A stretch of DNA of 64,000 nucleotides from Spirosoma oryzae (GCF_003002825.1 NZ_PVTE01000009.1:62001-126000), one strand, 5' to 3'. Positions 25,551 through 34,734 are shown, counted from the first letter of the stretch. Program-made: numbers and translations. The notes: generated by a model from the sequence alone, not told the origin.

Positions 25551-27050
25551 GTGCCTACTTTTCTGCTCACCCGTCGTTTAAGCTGGCTACTGATTCTTGG
25601 CCTGTTAGGTTACAGCCAACGAACGTCGGCCCAATCGGTTACGCAGGATTCTATTCAATGGTATAACACCCAGCTGGCTGAACAGCAGCAACCACTGGCG
25701 CGGGCCCGGACGCAGGTAGCACTGGCCTGGCACCTCACCTCGGCTGGCGAAACGGAACGCGCAGCGAATCTCCTGCTAACGGCAATCGACGTTTTCAGGA
25801 AATACCGGCGTTACAACGATCTACGACAGGCTTACGTCAGTCTGGCGCAGCTGTTTCAGTTCCAGCATAATCTGCCCAAATCGGTCGAATACAGCAAACA
25901 GGCGCTCGACTATGCCCGATTGGCAGGTGACAGTAGCAAGCTTTGCCTGACCATGCACGACTACGCCATGATTCTGGGCGAGAACCGCCAATTCGGCCCT
26001 TCACTGGCCTATTTTGATGATGCCATTCAGCTGGCAAACCGGCTCAACGACACGAATAACCTTATGCTGGCAAATCTGAACATGGCCAGTATTCTGATTG
26101 AAAAAGGCGACTACCTGCAAACGATCAGCCGTGCTCAGCGAGCGCTACCTATTGCCGGTCGGCTAGGTGACAGGGATGCGGTATTTCGGGCCGATGCGAT
26201 CATCGGTGCTGCGCTGACCAAACTAAACCGGTTCGCCGAAGCGGATCAATACTACAAACGGGCAGAAGCGTATCTGCCCATAGTTGGGTCGCGCTATTAC
26301 GACCGGGAAATGGCACTTACCCGTACCGAATGGGCCGAACGACAGGGCGACTATCGGGCGGCTTTTCAGTACCAGAAAGCTTATTTCACACTCGACACGC
26401 TACTAGCCAATCAGCAAAACAAAGAGCATGTAGCCGAGTTGGAAATTCGCTACCGGACCCGGGAGAGCGAGCAGGAAAAAGCCCGACTACAACGTGATCT
26501 GACGTATCAGCGGTGGTTGTTTGCAGGGGGAGCCTTATTGCTGTTGCTGATTGTCGTAGCCATCTATCTACAACGCATTCAACTGGCCCAGCGCAATCAA
26601 CTACTCGAAGTACAGGCGCAGTTGGCTAGGGTACAACTACAGACCGCCACCGATCAGCTGGCCGTATTTGCCGACTCCGTAGTACGGAAAAATGCATTTA
26701 TCGACCAGATACAAAATGAACTCGATAGTCTGAAAGGACAGCAGTCGGCCGGTAGCCAGCAACTCATCGAACAGCTCAACCAGGCCCGGCTGCTGACCGA
26801 TGCGCAGTGGAATGATTTCCGGCTGAAGTTCGAGCAGCTCCATCCTCAATTTATCGACCGCCTGCGCCAGTCGGTGCCCAACCTGACCGATACGGAATTG
26901 AAGATGGCCTGCATGATCCGGCTGAATTTCTCGACAAGTCAGATTGCGGGGATGCTGGGCATTTCGGCCGACAGCGCGACCAAGAACCGGTACCGACTGC
27001 GCAAGAAGATTAACACGGAAGATATAAACAGCTACTTATCAAATACTTAA
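25551..27050 (+). CDS. TPR-domain sensor with C-terminal LuxR-like HTH
   Basis: A 499-residue protein. GTG 25551 is preferred to TTG 25527, since it starts just before the signal sequence (LLTRRLSWLLILGLLGY). About six TPR-like helix pairs span residues 40-310, followed by one membrane helix near 320-342, a coiled coil, and a helix-turn-helix near 445-490 (DTELKMACMIRLNFSTSQIA, then MLGISADSATKNRYRLRKK). Such periplasmic-TPR, single-span, cytosolic-HTH regulators are common in Bacteroidota and bind DNA from the membrane. Targets are unknown; the lipoprotein gene next downstream is one candidate. Confidence 0.85.
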   Translation: MPTFLLTRRLSWLLILGLLGYSQRTSAQSVTQDSIQWYNTQLAEQQQPLARARTQVALAWHLTSAGETERAANLLLTAIDVFRKYRRYNDLRQAYVSLAQLFQFQHNLPKSVEYSKQALDYARLAGDSSKLCLTMHDYAMILGENRQFGPSLAYFDDAIQLANRLNDTNNLMLANLNMASILIEKGDYLQTISRAQRALPIAGRLGDRDAVFRADAIIGAALTKLNRFAEADQYYKRAEAYLPIVGSRYYDREMALTRTEWAERQGDYRAAFQYQKAYFTLDTLLANQQNKEHVAELEIRYRTRESEQEKARLQRDLTYQRWLFAGGALLLLLIVVAIYLQRIQLAQRNQLLEVQAQLARVQLQTATDQLAVFADSVVRKNAFIDQIQNELDSLKGQQSAGSQQLIEQLNQARLLTDAQWNDFRLKFEQLHPQFIDRLRQSVPNLTDTELKMACMIRLNFSTSQIAGMLGISADSATKNRYRLRKKINTEDINSYLSNT

Positions 27051-27105
27051 TTAATTGTCCATTTTTTGTCCATCCCAGTTTTATCGCTTGACAGACGTCT
27101 GTTCA

Positions 27106-27113
27106 TAGGTTTG
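27106..27113 (+). promoter_or_regulatory. Possible -7 box for the lipoprotein gene
   Basis: TAGGTTTG matches TAnnTTTG about 50 bases before the ATG at 27165. The nearest TTG (27088) leaves only 15 bases, shorter than usual, so only the -7 part is supported. Confidence 0.35.
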
Positions 27114-27164
27114 TTCTACAACTAGTTATCAGTAGACATACCCTCGTTATTTAACCAGACGCGA

Positions 27165-28010
27165 ATGAAGCTCATTGCCTATTACTGCCTGATTTCACTG
27201 ACCTTTTTGCTATCCTGCAAATTTAGCGAAGGCCCCGGACCGGACGCATCGTCGACCAATCCCGACGATTGCGTGCTCACCAAGGCTGTCTACGGACAGG
27301 GTGAGTACGACGAGTTTACGTACGATTCGCGGGGCCTGATTACCTCCATTCAGTCGTATCAGAATAATGCAAAATCCGGTCTCTATACGAATACGTACGA
27401 CGCCGACGGTAAGCTCACTGGTCAGAATCTGAACGGGTTCACGGTCCAATACGTATACTCCGGCAGCACGCTGACCAAGATTCAGCTGGTAGACAGCGGT
27501 GTCGTGCTGGGTGAATACGCCGTTACCGTTGACGGTTCGGGCCGAATCAGCAACCTCAAGGTACAAAATGCCCAATCCCCCTTCGACACGTACGCGGGGT
27601 ATAATTCGACCTTTACCTACGATGGGCAAGGCAACTGCACGCTGGTCGAGTTAAAGGATACGCAAGGCCGTGTATTGAGCCGGACCGTATACAGCAATTT
27701 TGTGGCGGTACGGTCCCACGTAACAAAGTTCAAGAATCAGTTCATCAACCCATACACGGCCACGATCACCGAGAATTTGCAGTACGCGCTGCTGTACAAA
27801 TTCCCGAATACGTCCCCCAATAAAGTGGAACTGTACTCAGCGATCGACCTTAACGGCAACTACACCGGAACGTTGAGTAAACAATCCGAAGACGTTTACC
27901 AGCGAACCGCCAACCAGAGTGGCATGCAGACGCAGCGCGTGGCGACCTCCACAACCAGCGGTGGCACCCGGACCAGTACGACCACCTTTGAATACACCGG
28001 TTGCCAGTAG
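27165..28010 (+). CDS. Lipoprotein with YD/RHS-like strands
   Basis: A 281-residue lipoprotein (lipobox TFLLSC, Cys18). The mature part has repeats of the type EFTYDSRGLITSIQSY, NTYDADGKLTGQ and FTYDGQGNCTLVEL, resembling RHS/YD repeats or the DUF4595 family of Bacteroidota surface proteins. Only about four units are present, far too few for a toxin-encapsulating RHS shell, so a small beta-sheet domain is likelier. The end is rich in Thr/Ser (SGGTRTSTTTFEYTGC). Function unknown. Confidence 0.8.
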   Translation: MKLIAYYCLISLTFLLSCKFSEGPGPDASSTNPDDCVLTKAVYGQGEYDEFTYDSRGLITSIQSYQNNAKSGLYTNTYDADGKLTGQNLNGFTVQYVYSGSTLTKIQLVDSGVVLGEYAVTVDGSGRISNLKVQNAQSPFDTYAGYNSTFTYDGQGNCTLVELKDTQGRVLSRTVYSNFVAVRSHVTKFKNQFINPYTATITENLQYALLYKFPNTSPNKVELYSAIDLNGNYTGTLSKQSEDVYQRTANQSGMQTQRVATSTTSGGTRTSTTTFEYTGCQ

Positions 28011-28206
28011 ATTGCCTGAGATCAGGTTGCCTTATTGCTGCCGTTACCGCATTACTCCTCTTTATTTTTCCGTCAACCACAACTACGTTCAATCTTTCCC
28101 GAACCGCCCGGTCTGGCACCGACTTAGGTCGCTGTTGGTACCGGGCGGTTCGCCGTTTAGACTACGCTACGCATTACCGCCGGTAATTGGGCATCAGTAG
28201 CGGTGA

Positions 28207-28238
28207 TTGGTCCCGGCGGAGGGCGGCCGGTACCTTTG
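28207..28238 (+). promoter_or_regulatory. Promoter of the YeiH exporter gene
   Basis: TACCTTTG at 28231-28238 matches the Bacteroidota -7 consensus, and TTG at 28207-28209 lies 21 bases upstream as the -33 element. The ATG at 28262 follows after a short leader. Confidence 0.55.
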
Positions 28239-28261
28239 TTCTACGCAAAGCAACACAGGCT

Positions 28262-29260
28262 ATGAACACCGCGCATCCGACTACCACGCCCCCCCAACTA
28301 CGTTCCCGGCAGCACCCGGCACAACGGCTGCTCGCTTATCGCTTTACCACGCGCCAACTGCTGTTTATCGGGGCTTCACTTCTCTGCCTGACGCCCTTTC
28401 TGTCGCCCCCGCTGGCGCTGCTGCTGGGGCTGCTTGTCGCGCAGTTTATCGGTCATCCGTATCTGCACCTCAACAGCAAGGCTACCCATTGGCTGTTACA
28501 GGCGTCGGTGGTTGGGCTGGGCTTCGGCATGAATGCCCACAGTGCCATGCAGGCGGGCAAGGAAGGTATCTTACTAACCGTCGCGTCGATTGCCGGAGTG
28601 CTCACGGTCGGCGTGCTGCTGGGGAAATGGTTGAAGATCGATGCCGTAACGGCCCACCTGATCGCGGCCGGTACGGCGATTTGTGGCGGGAGCGCCATTG
28701 CCGCACTGTCGCCGGTCGTGAAGGCCGACGAAAAGCAGGTATCTGTCGCGCTGGGCACGGTCTTTATCCTCAACGCTGTCGCCCTGCTGGTTTTTCCGGC
28801 TATCGGTCAGGGATTGCAGCTGACGCAGCATCAGTTCGGTCTGTGGTGCGCGCTGGCAATTCACGATACGAGTTCGGTAGTTGGGGCAGCAACCCGGTTC
28901 GGGCCCGAAGCGTTACAGGTGGCTACGACCGTCAAGCTGGCGCGGGCTCTCTGGATTATTCCCGTTTCGCTCGGCACGGCGGCCCTGTTCAACACCGGCA
29001 GCGGCAGGATTACCATACCTTATTTTATCGGTCTGTTCGTACTGGCCATGCTCGTGCACACCTACGTCCCCGCCAGTCAGCCCATTGCCGACGTAGCCGT
29101 AACGCTGGCACACCGTGGCCTGACGTTGACGCTGTTTCTGATCGGCGCAGGGCTGTCGGGCAACGTAATCCGGGCGGTGGGCTGGCAACCGCTGGCGCAG
29201 GGCATTCTGCTCTGGCTGCTGATCTCGGCCGCATCGCTCTGGGCGATTCTGGCGGTCTGA
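28262..29260 (+). CDS. yeiH: YeiH-family putative sulfate/sulfite exporter
   Basis: A 332-residue inner-membrane protein of the conserved family often annotated as putative sulfate exporter. About ten hydrophobic helices follow a short polar N-terminus. The hallmark AAGTAICGGSAIAALSPV lies near residues 137-154 and AIHDTSSVVGAATRFG near 199-214. ATG 28262 fits the promoter at 28207. The next two genes downstream encode a molybdenum sulfite oxidase and a c-type cytochrome, which supports a role in moving an oxidised sulfur anion. Transport itself has not been shown for most members. Confidence 0.88.
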   Translation: MNTAHPTTTPPQLRSRQHPAQRLLAYRFTTRQLLFIGASLLCLTPFLSPPLALLLGLLVAQFIGHPYLHLNSKATHWLLQASVVGLGFGMNAHSAMQAGKEGILLTVASIAGVLTVGVLLGKWLKIDAVTAHLIAAGTAICGGSAIAALSPVVKADEKQVSVALGTVFILNAVALLVFPAIGQGLQLTQHQFGLWCALAIHDTSSVVGAATRFGPEALQVATTVKLARALWIIPVSLGTAALFNTGSGRITIPYFIGLFVLAMLVHTYVPASQPIADVAVTLAHRGLTLTLFLIGAGLSGNVIRAVGWQPLAQGILLWLLISAASLWAILAV

Positions 29261-29268
29261 TTTAATAG

Positions 29269-29398
29269 AAGAAAGATGTGAGAGGAAAGAAGAAAGACAG
29301 GTACGATGAACGGGAATGGATTGAGTGAACCATCTTTCTTCTTTTCTCTATTCTCTTTCTTCTCGCACCTCTCCTCTTTCTTCTCGCATCTTTCTTCA
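29269..29398. repeat. Purine/pyrimidine-rich imperfect hairpin with tandem units
   Basis: The left half (GAAGAAAGATG, AAGAAGAAAGACAG) is largely purine and the right half carries repeats of CTTTCTTCTCGCA. The arms pair imperfectly. Its core shares AAGAAGAAAGACAG and CCATCTTTCTTCTT with the hairpin at 17585-17660, so both belong to one repeat family. It lies between yeiH and the sulfite oxidase gene and may attenuate read-through. Confidence 0.55.
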
Positions 29399-29437
29399 TA
29401 AGAAAGTAAATTGCATAGACCTTTCGCTTCATTTTGC

Positions 29438-30685
29438 ATGGATAGTACGCAACCCACGTCTTCGCTGTTTAACCGGCGGGGCTTTTTGAAAACATCATCG
29501 CTGGCAACGTTGACAAGTCTGCTAGGCACGAACATCGTTTTCGCCGACCGGATGCCGAAGAATTACCTGCCGCTGGTGTTCGACGGACAGATCGACCCGA
29601 TGGCAAGCAAGCATAAAAACATGGTGGTGCTGAACGACAAACCCTGGAACGTCGAGACGCCCGCTTATCTGCTCGACGACGCCGTTACTCCTGCCGACAA
29701 AATGTTTATCCGGAACAACGGTCTGATTCCCGAATCGATCGACGTAGCCAACTGGAAACTGACGATCAACGGCGAGTCGGTGAAAGCGCCGAAAACGTAT
29801 ACGCTCAACGACCTCAAAACCAAGTTCAAACCTTACACCTACCAGCTTGTGCTGGAATGCGGGGGCAACGGTCGGGCGGGCTACTTCCCCAAAACATCGG
29901 GCAACCAATGGACCGAAGGGGGCGTTAGCTGCGCCGAGTGGACGGGTGTCCGGCTGAAAGACATCCTGGCCGACGCTGGCATCACCGACACCGCCGTCTA
30001 CATCGGCTATTACGGCCAGGACCTGCACCTCAGTCGCGACCCCAAACAACCAGTTATCTCACGGGGTGTCCCCATTACCAAAGCCCTCGAAGACGAAACC
30101 CTCATCGCCTGGGCTATGAACGGGCAGGACATCCCACTCGTTCACGGCTATCCGCTGCGGCTGGTCGTTGGCGGCTGGCCCGCGTCGGTATCGGGCAAGT
30201 GGCTGCACACGATTGCGGTCCGCAACAAAGTCCACGACGGGGCCAAGATGACCGGCAAAAGCTACCGCGTCCCGATTCATCCGGTACAACCGGGCGTCGA
30301 CCCACCGGCGAGTGAGTTCAGGATCATCGAGTCGATGCCCATCAAATCGGTGATTACCTTTCCCCAGTCGGGGCTGGAACTGCCGATGGGTCAGCAGCTA
30401 TCGCTGCGGGGGCATGCCTGGGCGGGCGACCGAGTGGCGAAGGAACTGCACGTCTCGATCGACTTTGGCGAAACCTGGCAGAAAGCCGATCTGAAAGCAC
30501 CCAAAAACCGGCTAGCCTGGCAACACTGGGCCGCCGACGTAAGCTTCCCGACGCAGGGCTATTACGAAGTATGGGCGCGGGCCACCGACGACAAAGGCGT
30601 ATCGCAGCCGATGGTGATGCCCCAATGGAACCCCGAAGGATATATCAACAACGCCTGCCACCGTATCGCGGTGAAGGTGGTGTGA
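29438..30685 (+). CDS. sorA: Tat-exported molybdopterin sulfite oxidase/dehydrogenase
   Basis: A 415-residue enzyme of the sulfite oxidase fold. ATG 29438 gives a Tat signal (RRGFLKTSS) for export of the folded, cofactor-loaded protein. The Mo-coordinating cysteine is probably Cys141 in LVLECGGNGR, as in other family members; a second conserved-looking Cys165 is in GGVSCAEWTGV. HGYPLRLVVGGWPASVSGKW is the cofactor pocket, and the last 120 residues form the Ig-like dimerisation domain, ending NNACHRIAVKV. It should oxidise sulfite or a related substrate and pass electrons to the cytochrome encoded at 31023. SoxC is an alternative assignment. Confidence 0.88.
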   Translation: MDSTQPTSSLFNRRGFLKTSSLATLTSLLGTNIVFADRMPKNYLPLVFDGQIDPMASKHKNMVVLNDKPWNVETPAYLLDDAVTPADKMFIRNNGLIPESIDVANWKLTINGESVKAPKTYTLNDLKTKFKPYTYQLVLECGGNGRAGYFPKTSGNQWTEGGVSCAEWTGVRLKDILADAGITDTAVYIGYYGQDLHLSRDPKQPVISRGVPITKALEDETLIAWAMNGQDIPLVHGYPLRLVVGGWPASVSGKWLHTIAVRNKVHDGAKMTGKSYRVPIHPVQPGVDPPASEFRIIESMPIKSVITFPQSGLELPMGQQLSLRGHAWAGDRVAKELHVSIDFGETWQKADLKAPKNRLAWQHWAADVSFPTQGYYEVWARATDDKGVSQPMVMPQWNPEGYINNACHRIAVKVV

Positions 30686-30716
30686 ATTACCGGGCAGCAG
30701 CCGACCGTCCCCCCCC

Positions 30717-30985
30717 CCTTCAGGGCAGGGCTATTAAGTTCTTGAATTGACGCTGACGGTAGCCAAATTCACTTCGGCCCATCTACCCCCCAGCCCCCTG
30801 AAGGGGGAGCGTTCCGCGAAGAAATAACTCCCCCTTCAGGGGGCTGGGGGTAGATAGACTAGAACTTAACAGCCCTGCCCTAAAGGGGATGAAATTTGCA
30901 CAAGAACAGCTCCCCCTTTAGGGAGTTGGGGGGGGGTAAACAGGCTAGAACTTAACAGTCCTGTCCTTCAAGGTGTTGAGAGTAC
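30717..30985. repeat. Composite GC-rich palindromic intergenic repeat
   Basis: A near-perfect hairpin (arms 30781-30809 and 30828-30855) carries CCCCCAGCCCCCTGAAGGGGG. It is flanked by three copies of a shorter unit: inverse at about 30721-30741 (GGGCAGGGCTATTAAGTTCT) and direct at 30860-30882 and 30945-30970 (CTAGAACTTAACAG, then CCTGCCC or CCTGTCC). A further C-tract/G-tract pair lies at 30910-30938. No coding frame is credible. It resembles a mobile REP/MITE-like intergenic element. Confidence 0.65.
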
Positions 30986-31022
30986 TCGAATGTGAAATGA
31001 TTCGCGAATACGACTTTATTCA

Positions 31023-31538
31023 ATGAACAGACCAACGAAGTACCACTGGCTGATCGCCAGTTTATGTGTGTGGTTGCTGTGCGCGTGGGTGACCCGACAC
31101 TCGGTGGCCCAGCAACCTGTACCGGGCCGAAAAGGCGCACCAAAAGCCCGCACAACGCACAGCACAGCTCCAAAAGCCGTAAAGCCGGTCAAGGCAACTA
31201 CAGCCGTTGCCGAAACAGTACCTATGGCCGCTACAGTCGTCAACCCGCAGGGCGTGGTGGTCGATGCGGAGACGGGCCTGACGGTCGACGATAACATGGT
31301 GCTGGTGAAAGGGCAATGCACCGTCTGCCATACCAGTAAGCTGATTCTGCAAAGCCATTTCGACCGCGACAAGTGGGTCGAGCGGATTCGGTGGATGCAG
31401 CGGACGCAGAAGCTGTGGGACCTGGGTGAAACCGAAAAGCCGATTCTCGATTATCTGGTAAAAAACTACGGCCCCCTTCCCATCCAGTTCGACGGTCGCC
31501 GACTCCCCCTCGACCCGCCCCGCTGGCATACCCGCTAA
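31023..31538 (+). CDS. Secreted c-type cytochrome (SorB-like)
   Basis: A 171-residue protein with an N-terminal hydrophobic signal (to about residue 35, HSVAQQ), a Lys/Ala/Thr-rich linker and one haem-c motif, C99-T-V-C102-H103. The following segment (SHFDRDKWVERIRWMQRT, ILDYLVKNYGP) matches small cytochromes fused to or encoded beside sulfite dehydrogenases, where Met or His provides the distal ligand. The position right after the molybdenum enzyme suggests that it takes electrons from sulfite oxidation to the respiratory chain. A GC-rich repeat separates the two genes. Confidence 0.85.
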   Translation: MNRPTKYHWLIASLCVWLLCAWVTRHSVAQQPVPGRKGAPKARTTHSTAPKAVKPVKATTAVAETVPMAATVVNPQGVVVDAETGLTVDDNMVLVKGQCTVCHTSKLILQSHFDRDKWVERIRWMQRTQKLWDLGETEKPILDYLVKNYGPLPIQFDGRRLPLDPPRWHTR

Positions 31539-31566
31539 ACCGTTACGTCCTAAAATTTAATGCCAG

Positions 31567-31604
31567 AAAAGGCCCTGAACATGCACGAAAGTTCAGGGCC
31601 TTTT
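31567..31604 (+). terminator. Rho-independent terminator after the cytochrome gene
   Basis: A 14-base perfect stem (AAAAGGCCCTGAAC at 31567-31580, complement at 31591-31604) with a 10-base loop; the stem base supplies an A tract and T tract, so it can act in both directions. Confidence 0.85.
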
Positions 31605-31684
31605 CCGTATCATTACCCGTATGTACAGCGCCTAACGAATTAGCGCCAGCAGCTGATAATCAGCCCATCAACCCGACCACACCG

Positions 31685-33013
31685 ATGAAAAACGCCCTAC
31701 GTCTATTCTGCACAGTACTAGTCCTGGCGAGTTGCAACAGGCAGCCGGAACAAGCGCCAACCACAATCCGATTACCCATCACAATCAAAGAAGGCTACGG
31801 ACCGTTTTACCCCGGATTTGGCATCCTTAGCGCAGATTGGCCAACCGATCCAATATGGGGCAAAACATACTATCCTGTTCGTGGGATTCCCCGTCACTGG
31901 AGCAGCCCGGTACGGACCAGAGTTATCGTAAATTTCCAGCAGTTCGTTTATCAGCATGTCAAAACGGGGAATTTAGAGCAGGCCCTTTACGATACGTACA
32001 GCAAAGCACCTGGCTGGACGTCCAATACGAATTCTCTGTCGACGAAGCCCATAAAATGCTACGTGAACGTTGTACGCGGCTTCGATGAGCACATTGGTAA
32101 ATGGGCCATTCTAGTCGACACAGACAATGACCTCGATTTCGCTGACGAAGCACCTGTCTATCCTGAGTTTCTTCACCCGAAGGAAATCGATTATAAAATC
32201 AAGGATCAACGCATTATCCAGTACGAACTATACAAGAACGGACGGGTAGAAACGGCTCGCACGCCCGTAGTTTTTCGGTACACCAACACTCATTTTTTGT
32301 ATAGTTTCCCCCGTTACGCAACGGCTATAGCCCAGGTAGCTGGTAAGCAGTATGACCTCCTTATTGACCCTCATTTATCACGCCTTGATTTCGAAGCATC
32401 AAAAATTGCACTGGCATCATCCATCGGGAGCAACGGCCGGATCGACGGACAGAAGATGGTCGAGATCGGTGATGAAATTGAATTGGGTGGTATCGCTTAC
32501 CGTAACAATGGTATTTCACCCAGTGATAATACGTTGGAACTTGAGCCAGTCAGCGCTGTGTCAGCTCAGACAAATCCACTACAGAACGGACGGGTATTTC
32601 AGCCATTTACTGACACCGAGTTTATCAGCGGTAAACCAATCGATTTGCAGAAGCAACGGGGTAAGTACGTCTTTATCGACTTCTGGCATACCGGCTGTCG
32701 AGGCTGCGTCGAAGATATGCCCAACCTGAATGCGATCTACCAGCGTGCCGACAAGCGTAAGCTTGCATTCATCGGCATCAATTGTGGCGACTCCCCCGAA
32801 CGACTGCGTACTTTCCTACAGAAAAAGCAGGTGAAATGGCCGCAAATTCTGTCGACCGACAAAAACAATTACTACCAAAAATACCGCGTTTCCGGCTTTC
32901 CGACGTCCGTGCTACTCGATCCGCAGGGAAAAATCATTGCTAGGGATTTACCCAGTCACGCGCTGGACGATAAGTTGGCTGCGTTGTTTTACGAGAAACG
33001 AATTGCCAGATAA
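31685..33013 (+). CDS. Lipoprotein with C-terminal thioredoxin-fold domain
   Basis: A 442-residue lipoprotein (lipobox LVLASC, Cys near 17). Residues 20-290 form a strand-rich domain I cannot name. From about residue 300 there is a TlpA/AhpC-TSA-like thioredoxin domain: YVFIDFWHTGCRGCVEDMPN with active-site C338-R-G-C341, FIGINCGDSPE, and the cis-proline region VSGFPTSVLLDPQG. Such proteins keep periplasmic thiols reduced or help in cytochrome maturation. The Arg-Gly pair between the cysteines is unlike the usual Gly-Pro or Pro-pair dipeptides, which would shift the redox potential. Confidence 0.85.
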   Translation: MKNALRLFCTVLVLASCNRQPEQAPTTIRLPITIKEGYGPFYPGFGILSADWPTDPIWGKTYYPVRGIPRHWSSPVRTRVIVNFQQFVYQHVKTGNLEQALYDTYSKAPGWTSNTNSLSTKPIKCYVNVVRGFDEHIGKWAILVDTDNDLDFADEAPVYPEFLHPKEIDYKIKDQRIIQYELYKNGRVETARTPVVFRYTNTHFLYSFPRYATAIAQVAGKQYDLLIDPHLSRLDFEASKIALASSIGSNGRIDGQKMVEIGDEIELGGIAYRNNGISPSDNTLELEPVSAVSAQTNPLQNGRVFQPFTDTEFISGKPIDLQKQRGKYVFIDFWHTGCRGCVEDMPNLNAIYQRADKRKLAFIGINCGDSPERLRTFLQKKQVKWPQILSTDKNNYYQKYRVSGFPTSVLLDPQGKIIARDLPSHALDDKLAALFYEKRIAR

Positions 33014-33147
33014 GCTAAAAAACAATTATTCTATTGCATTTTTCACATAACACCATCTATTCGTTGGCATAGACCCTTAGATTAGGCTGATACAATCCGT
33101 TTTCGACCACTGTGTCGGATCGCCTACCGCCTATACTTGCCGACTTG

Positions 33148-34722
33148 ATGAAAAGACGACTACTACTTGTTCTGTTTACCGCCCTGGTCGTCACCACGTA
33201 CGGGCAATCATTTAAGCCGAAACAACTGCGCGAAGCCACCGTCGACCAGTTGCACACAGCCATGCGGGCGGGTAAGCTCACGGCCGTTCAATTGGTTCAG
33301 CTTTATCTCGACCGGATCGAAGCTTACGACAAACAGGGGCCTTTCATCAACGCGCTGATTATGGTCAATCCGAAGGCACTGACCGAAGCCCGACGGCTCG
33401 ACTCACTGTACAAAGCGACGGGCACGTTTGTGGGGCCGCTCCACGGTATTCCGGTGATCGTGAAAGACAATTACAATACCGCCGACATGCCCACTACCAA
33501 CGGGACACTGGCGATGAAGACATCGATACCACCCCGCGATGCATTTGTCATCAAGCGGATTCGGGATGCAGGAGCCATCATCATTGCCAAATCAAATCTG
33601 GCCGAGTTTGCTACATCGGGACACTTTTCCGTGAGTTCGATTCTGCCGGGCTATTCCCGTAATCCGTATGACACCCGCCGAACGACGGCCGGGTCGAGCG
33701 GGGGAACGGCAGCAGCAGTGGCTGCCGATTTTGGCACCATCGGGCTAGGCACCGATACGGGCAGTTCTATCCGGGGACCTTCGTCGCATCAGAGCCTGGT
33801 CGGATTTCGGCCGACGCTGGGTCTGGTCAGCCGGGATGGCATTGCCCCGCTTGCCATGACAAACGACACCGGTGGACCAATCTGCCGGACCGTCGAGGAT
33901 GCCGTTCGACTGCTCGACGTCATCGCAGGTCAGGACGAAGCTGATACCGTTACCCAGCGGAGTAAAGGAAACAGTCCCGTGTCGTATCGGCAGTTCCTGG
34001 ATAAAAACGGGCTGAAAGGGGCCAGAATCGGTGTATTTCGCCAGTTAGTTACCCCGAAAAATGCTGATCCGCAGGTGTATGCGCTTTTCAACAAGGCACT
34101 GGATGAACTGCGAATGGCCGGCGCTATCGTTATCGACTCCGTGCGGGTTCCGGAGCTGGACACGATCAATAAGTCGTTCGACACCATTCCGCAACTCCGG
34201 CGCGATTTCAACGTGTACCTGGCTAACCTGGGGCCTAATGCACCGCATAAGTCGCTGCGTTCGATTATCAAATCACGGCAGTTTCACCCGTCTATCGAGA
34301 AGACACTACTCGATGCCGACGCCGATACCCTGTCTCCTGAAGCGCACAAAGGCTGGGCTAAAAACATGGCCTTACGGGCGCGACTGCGGCAGCTACTGCT
34401 GCGCGCCATGGACTCGACGGGCGTCGATGCACTGGTATACCCGTCATTCAGCTACCCGCCCCGGCTGATCGGCGACCTGAATACGCCCTCCGGTACGAAT
34501 AATAATGCGCTGTCGCCCCCTACTGGCTTTCCTGCATTTACGGTACCGATGGGCTTCACGTACAACGATTTACCCGCAGGCTTACAGTTCTTCGGACGTC
34601 CGTTTAGCGAACCGACACTCGTTCGGCTTTGCTATGCCTACGAGCAGGCTACGCACCACCGGCATCCGCCCGCCACTACGCCGGTTCTTCCCAAGAACAA
34701 ACGAAAAATGGCGACTATGTAG
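33148..34722 (+). CDS. Secreted amidase (amidase-signature family)
   Basis: A 524-residue amidase. ATG 33148 yields a signal peptide (RRLLLVLFTALVVTTYGQ) and so a periplasmic location. The Ser-cisSer-Lys triad is visible: Lys106 in VIVKDN, cis-Ser near 183 in AGSSGGTAAAVA, and the nucleophile near Ser207 in GTDTGSSIRGP. Members cleave or form amide bonds in varied substrates; the preferred substrate cannot be told. The gene converges with the TPP-enzyme gene. Confidence 0.92.
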   Translation: MKRRLLLVLFTALVVTTYGQSFKPKQLREATVDQLHTAMRAGKLTAVQLVQLYLDRIEAYDKQGPFINALIMVNPKALTEARRLDSLYKATGTFVGPLHGIPVIVKDNYNTADMPTTNGTLAMKTSIPPRDAFVIKRIRDAGAIIIAKSNLAEFATSGHFSVSSILPGYSRNPYDTRRTTAGSSGGTAAAVAADFGTIGLGTDTGSSIRGPSSHQSLVGFRPTLGLVSRDGIAPLAMTNDTGGPICRTVEDAVRLLDVIAGQDEADTVTQRSKGNSPVSYRQFLDKNGLKGARIGVFRQLVTPKNADPQVYALFNKALDELRMAGAIVIDSVRVPELDTINKSFDTIPQLRRDFNVYLANLGPNAPHKSLRSIIKSRQFHPSIEKTLLDADADTLSPEAHKGWAKNMALRARLRQLLLRAMDSTGVDALVYPSFSYPPRLIGDLNTPSGTNNNALSPPTGFPAFTVPMGFTYNDLPAGLQFFGRPFSEPTLVRLCYAYEQATHHRHPPATTPVLPKNKRKMATM

Positions 34723-34734
34723 CATCAGCCAGAT

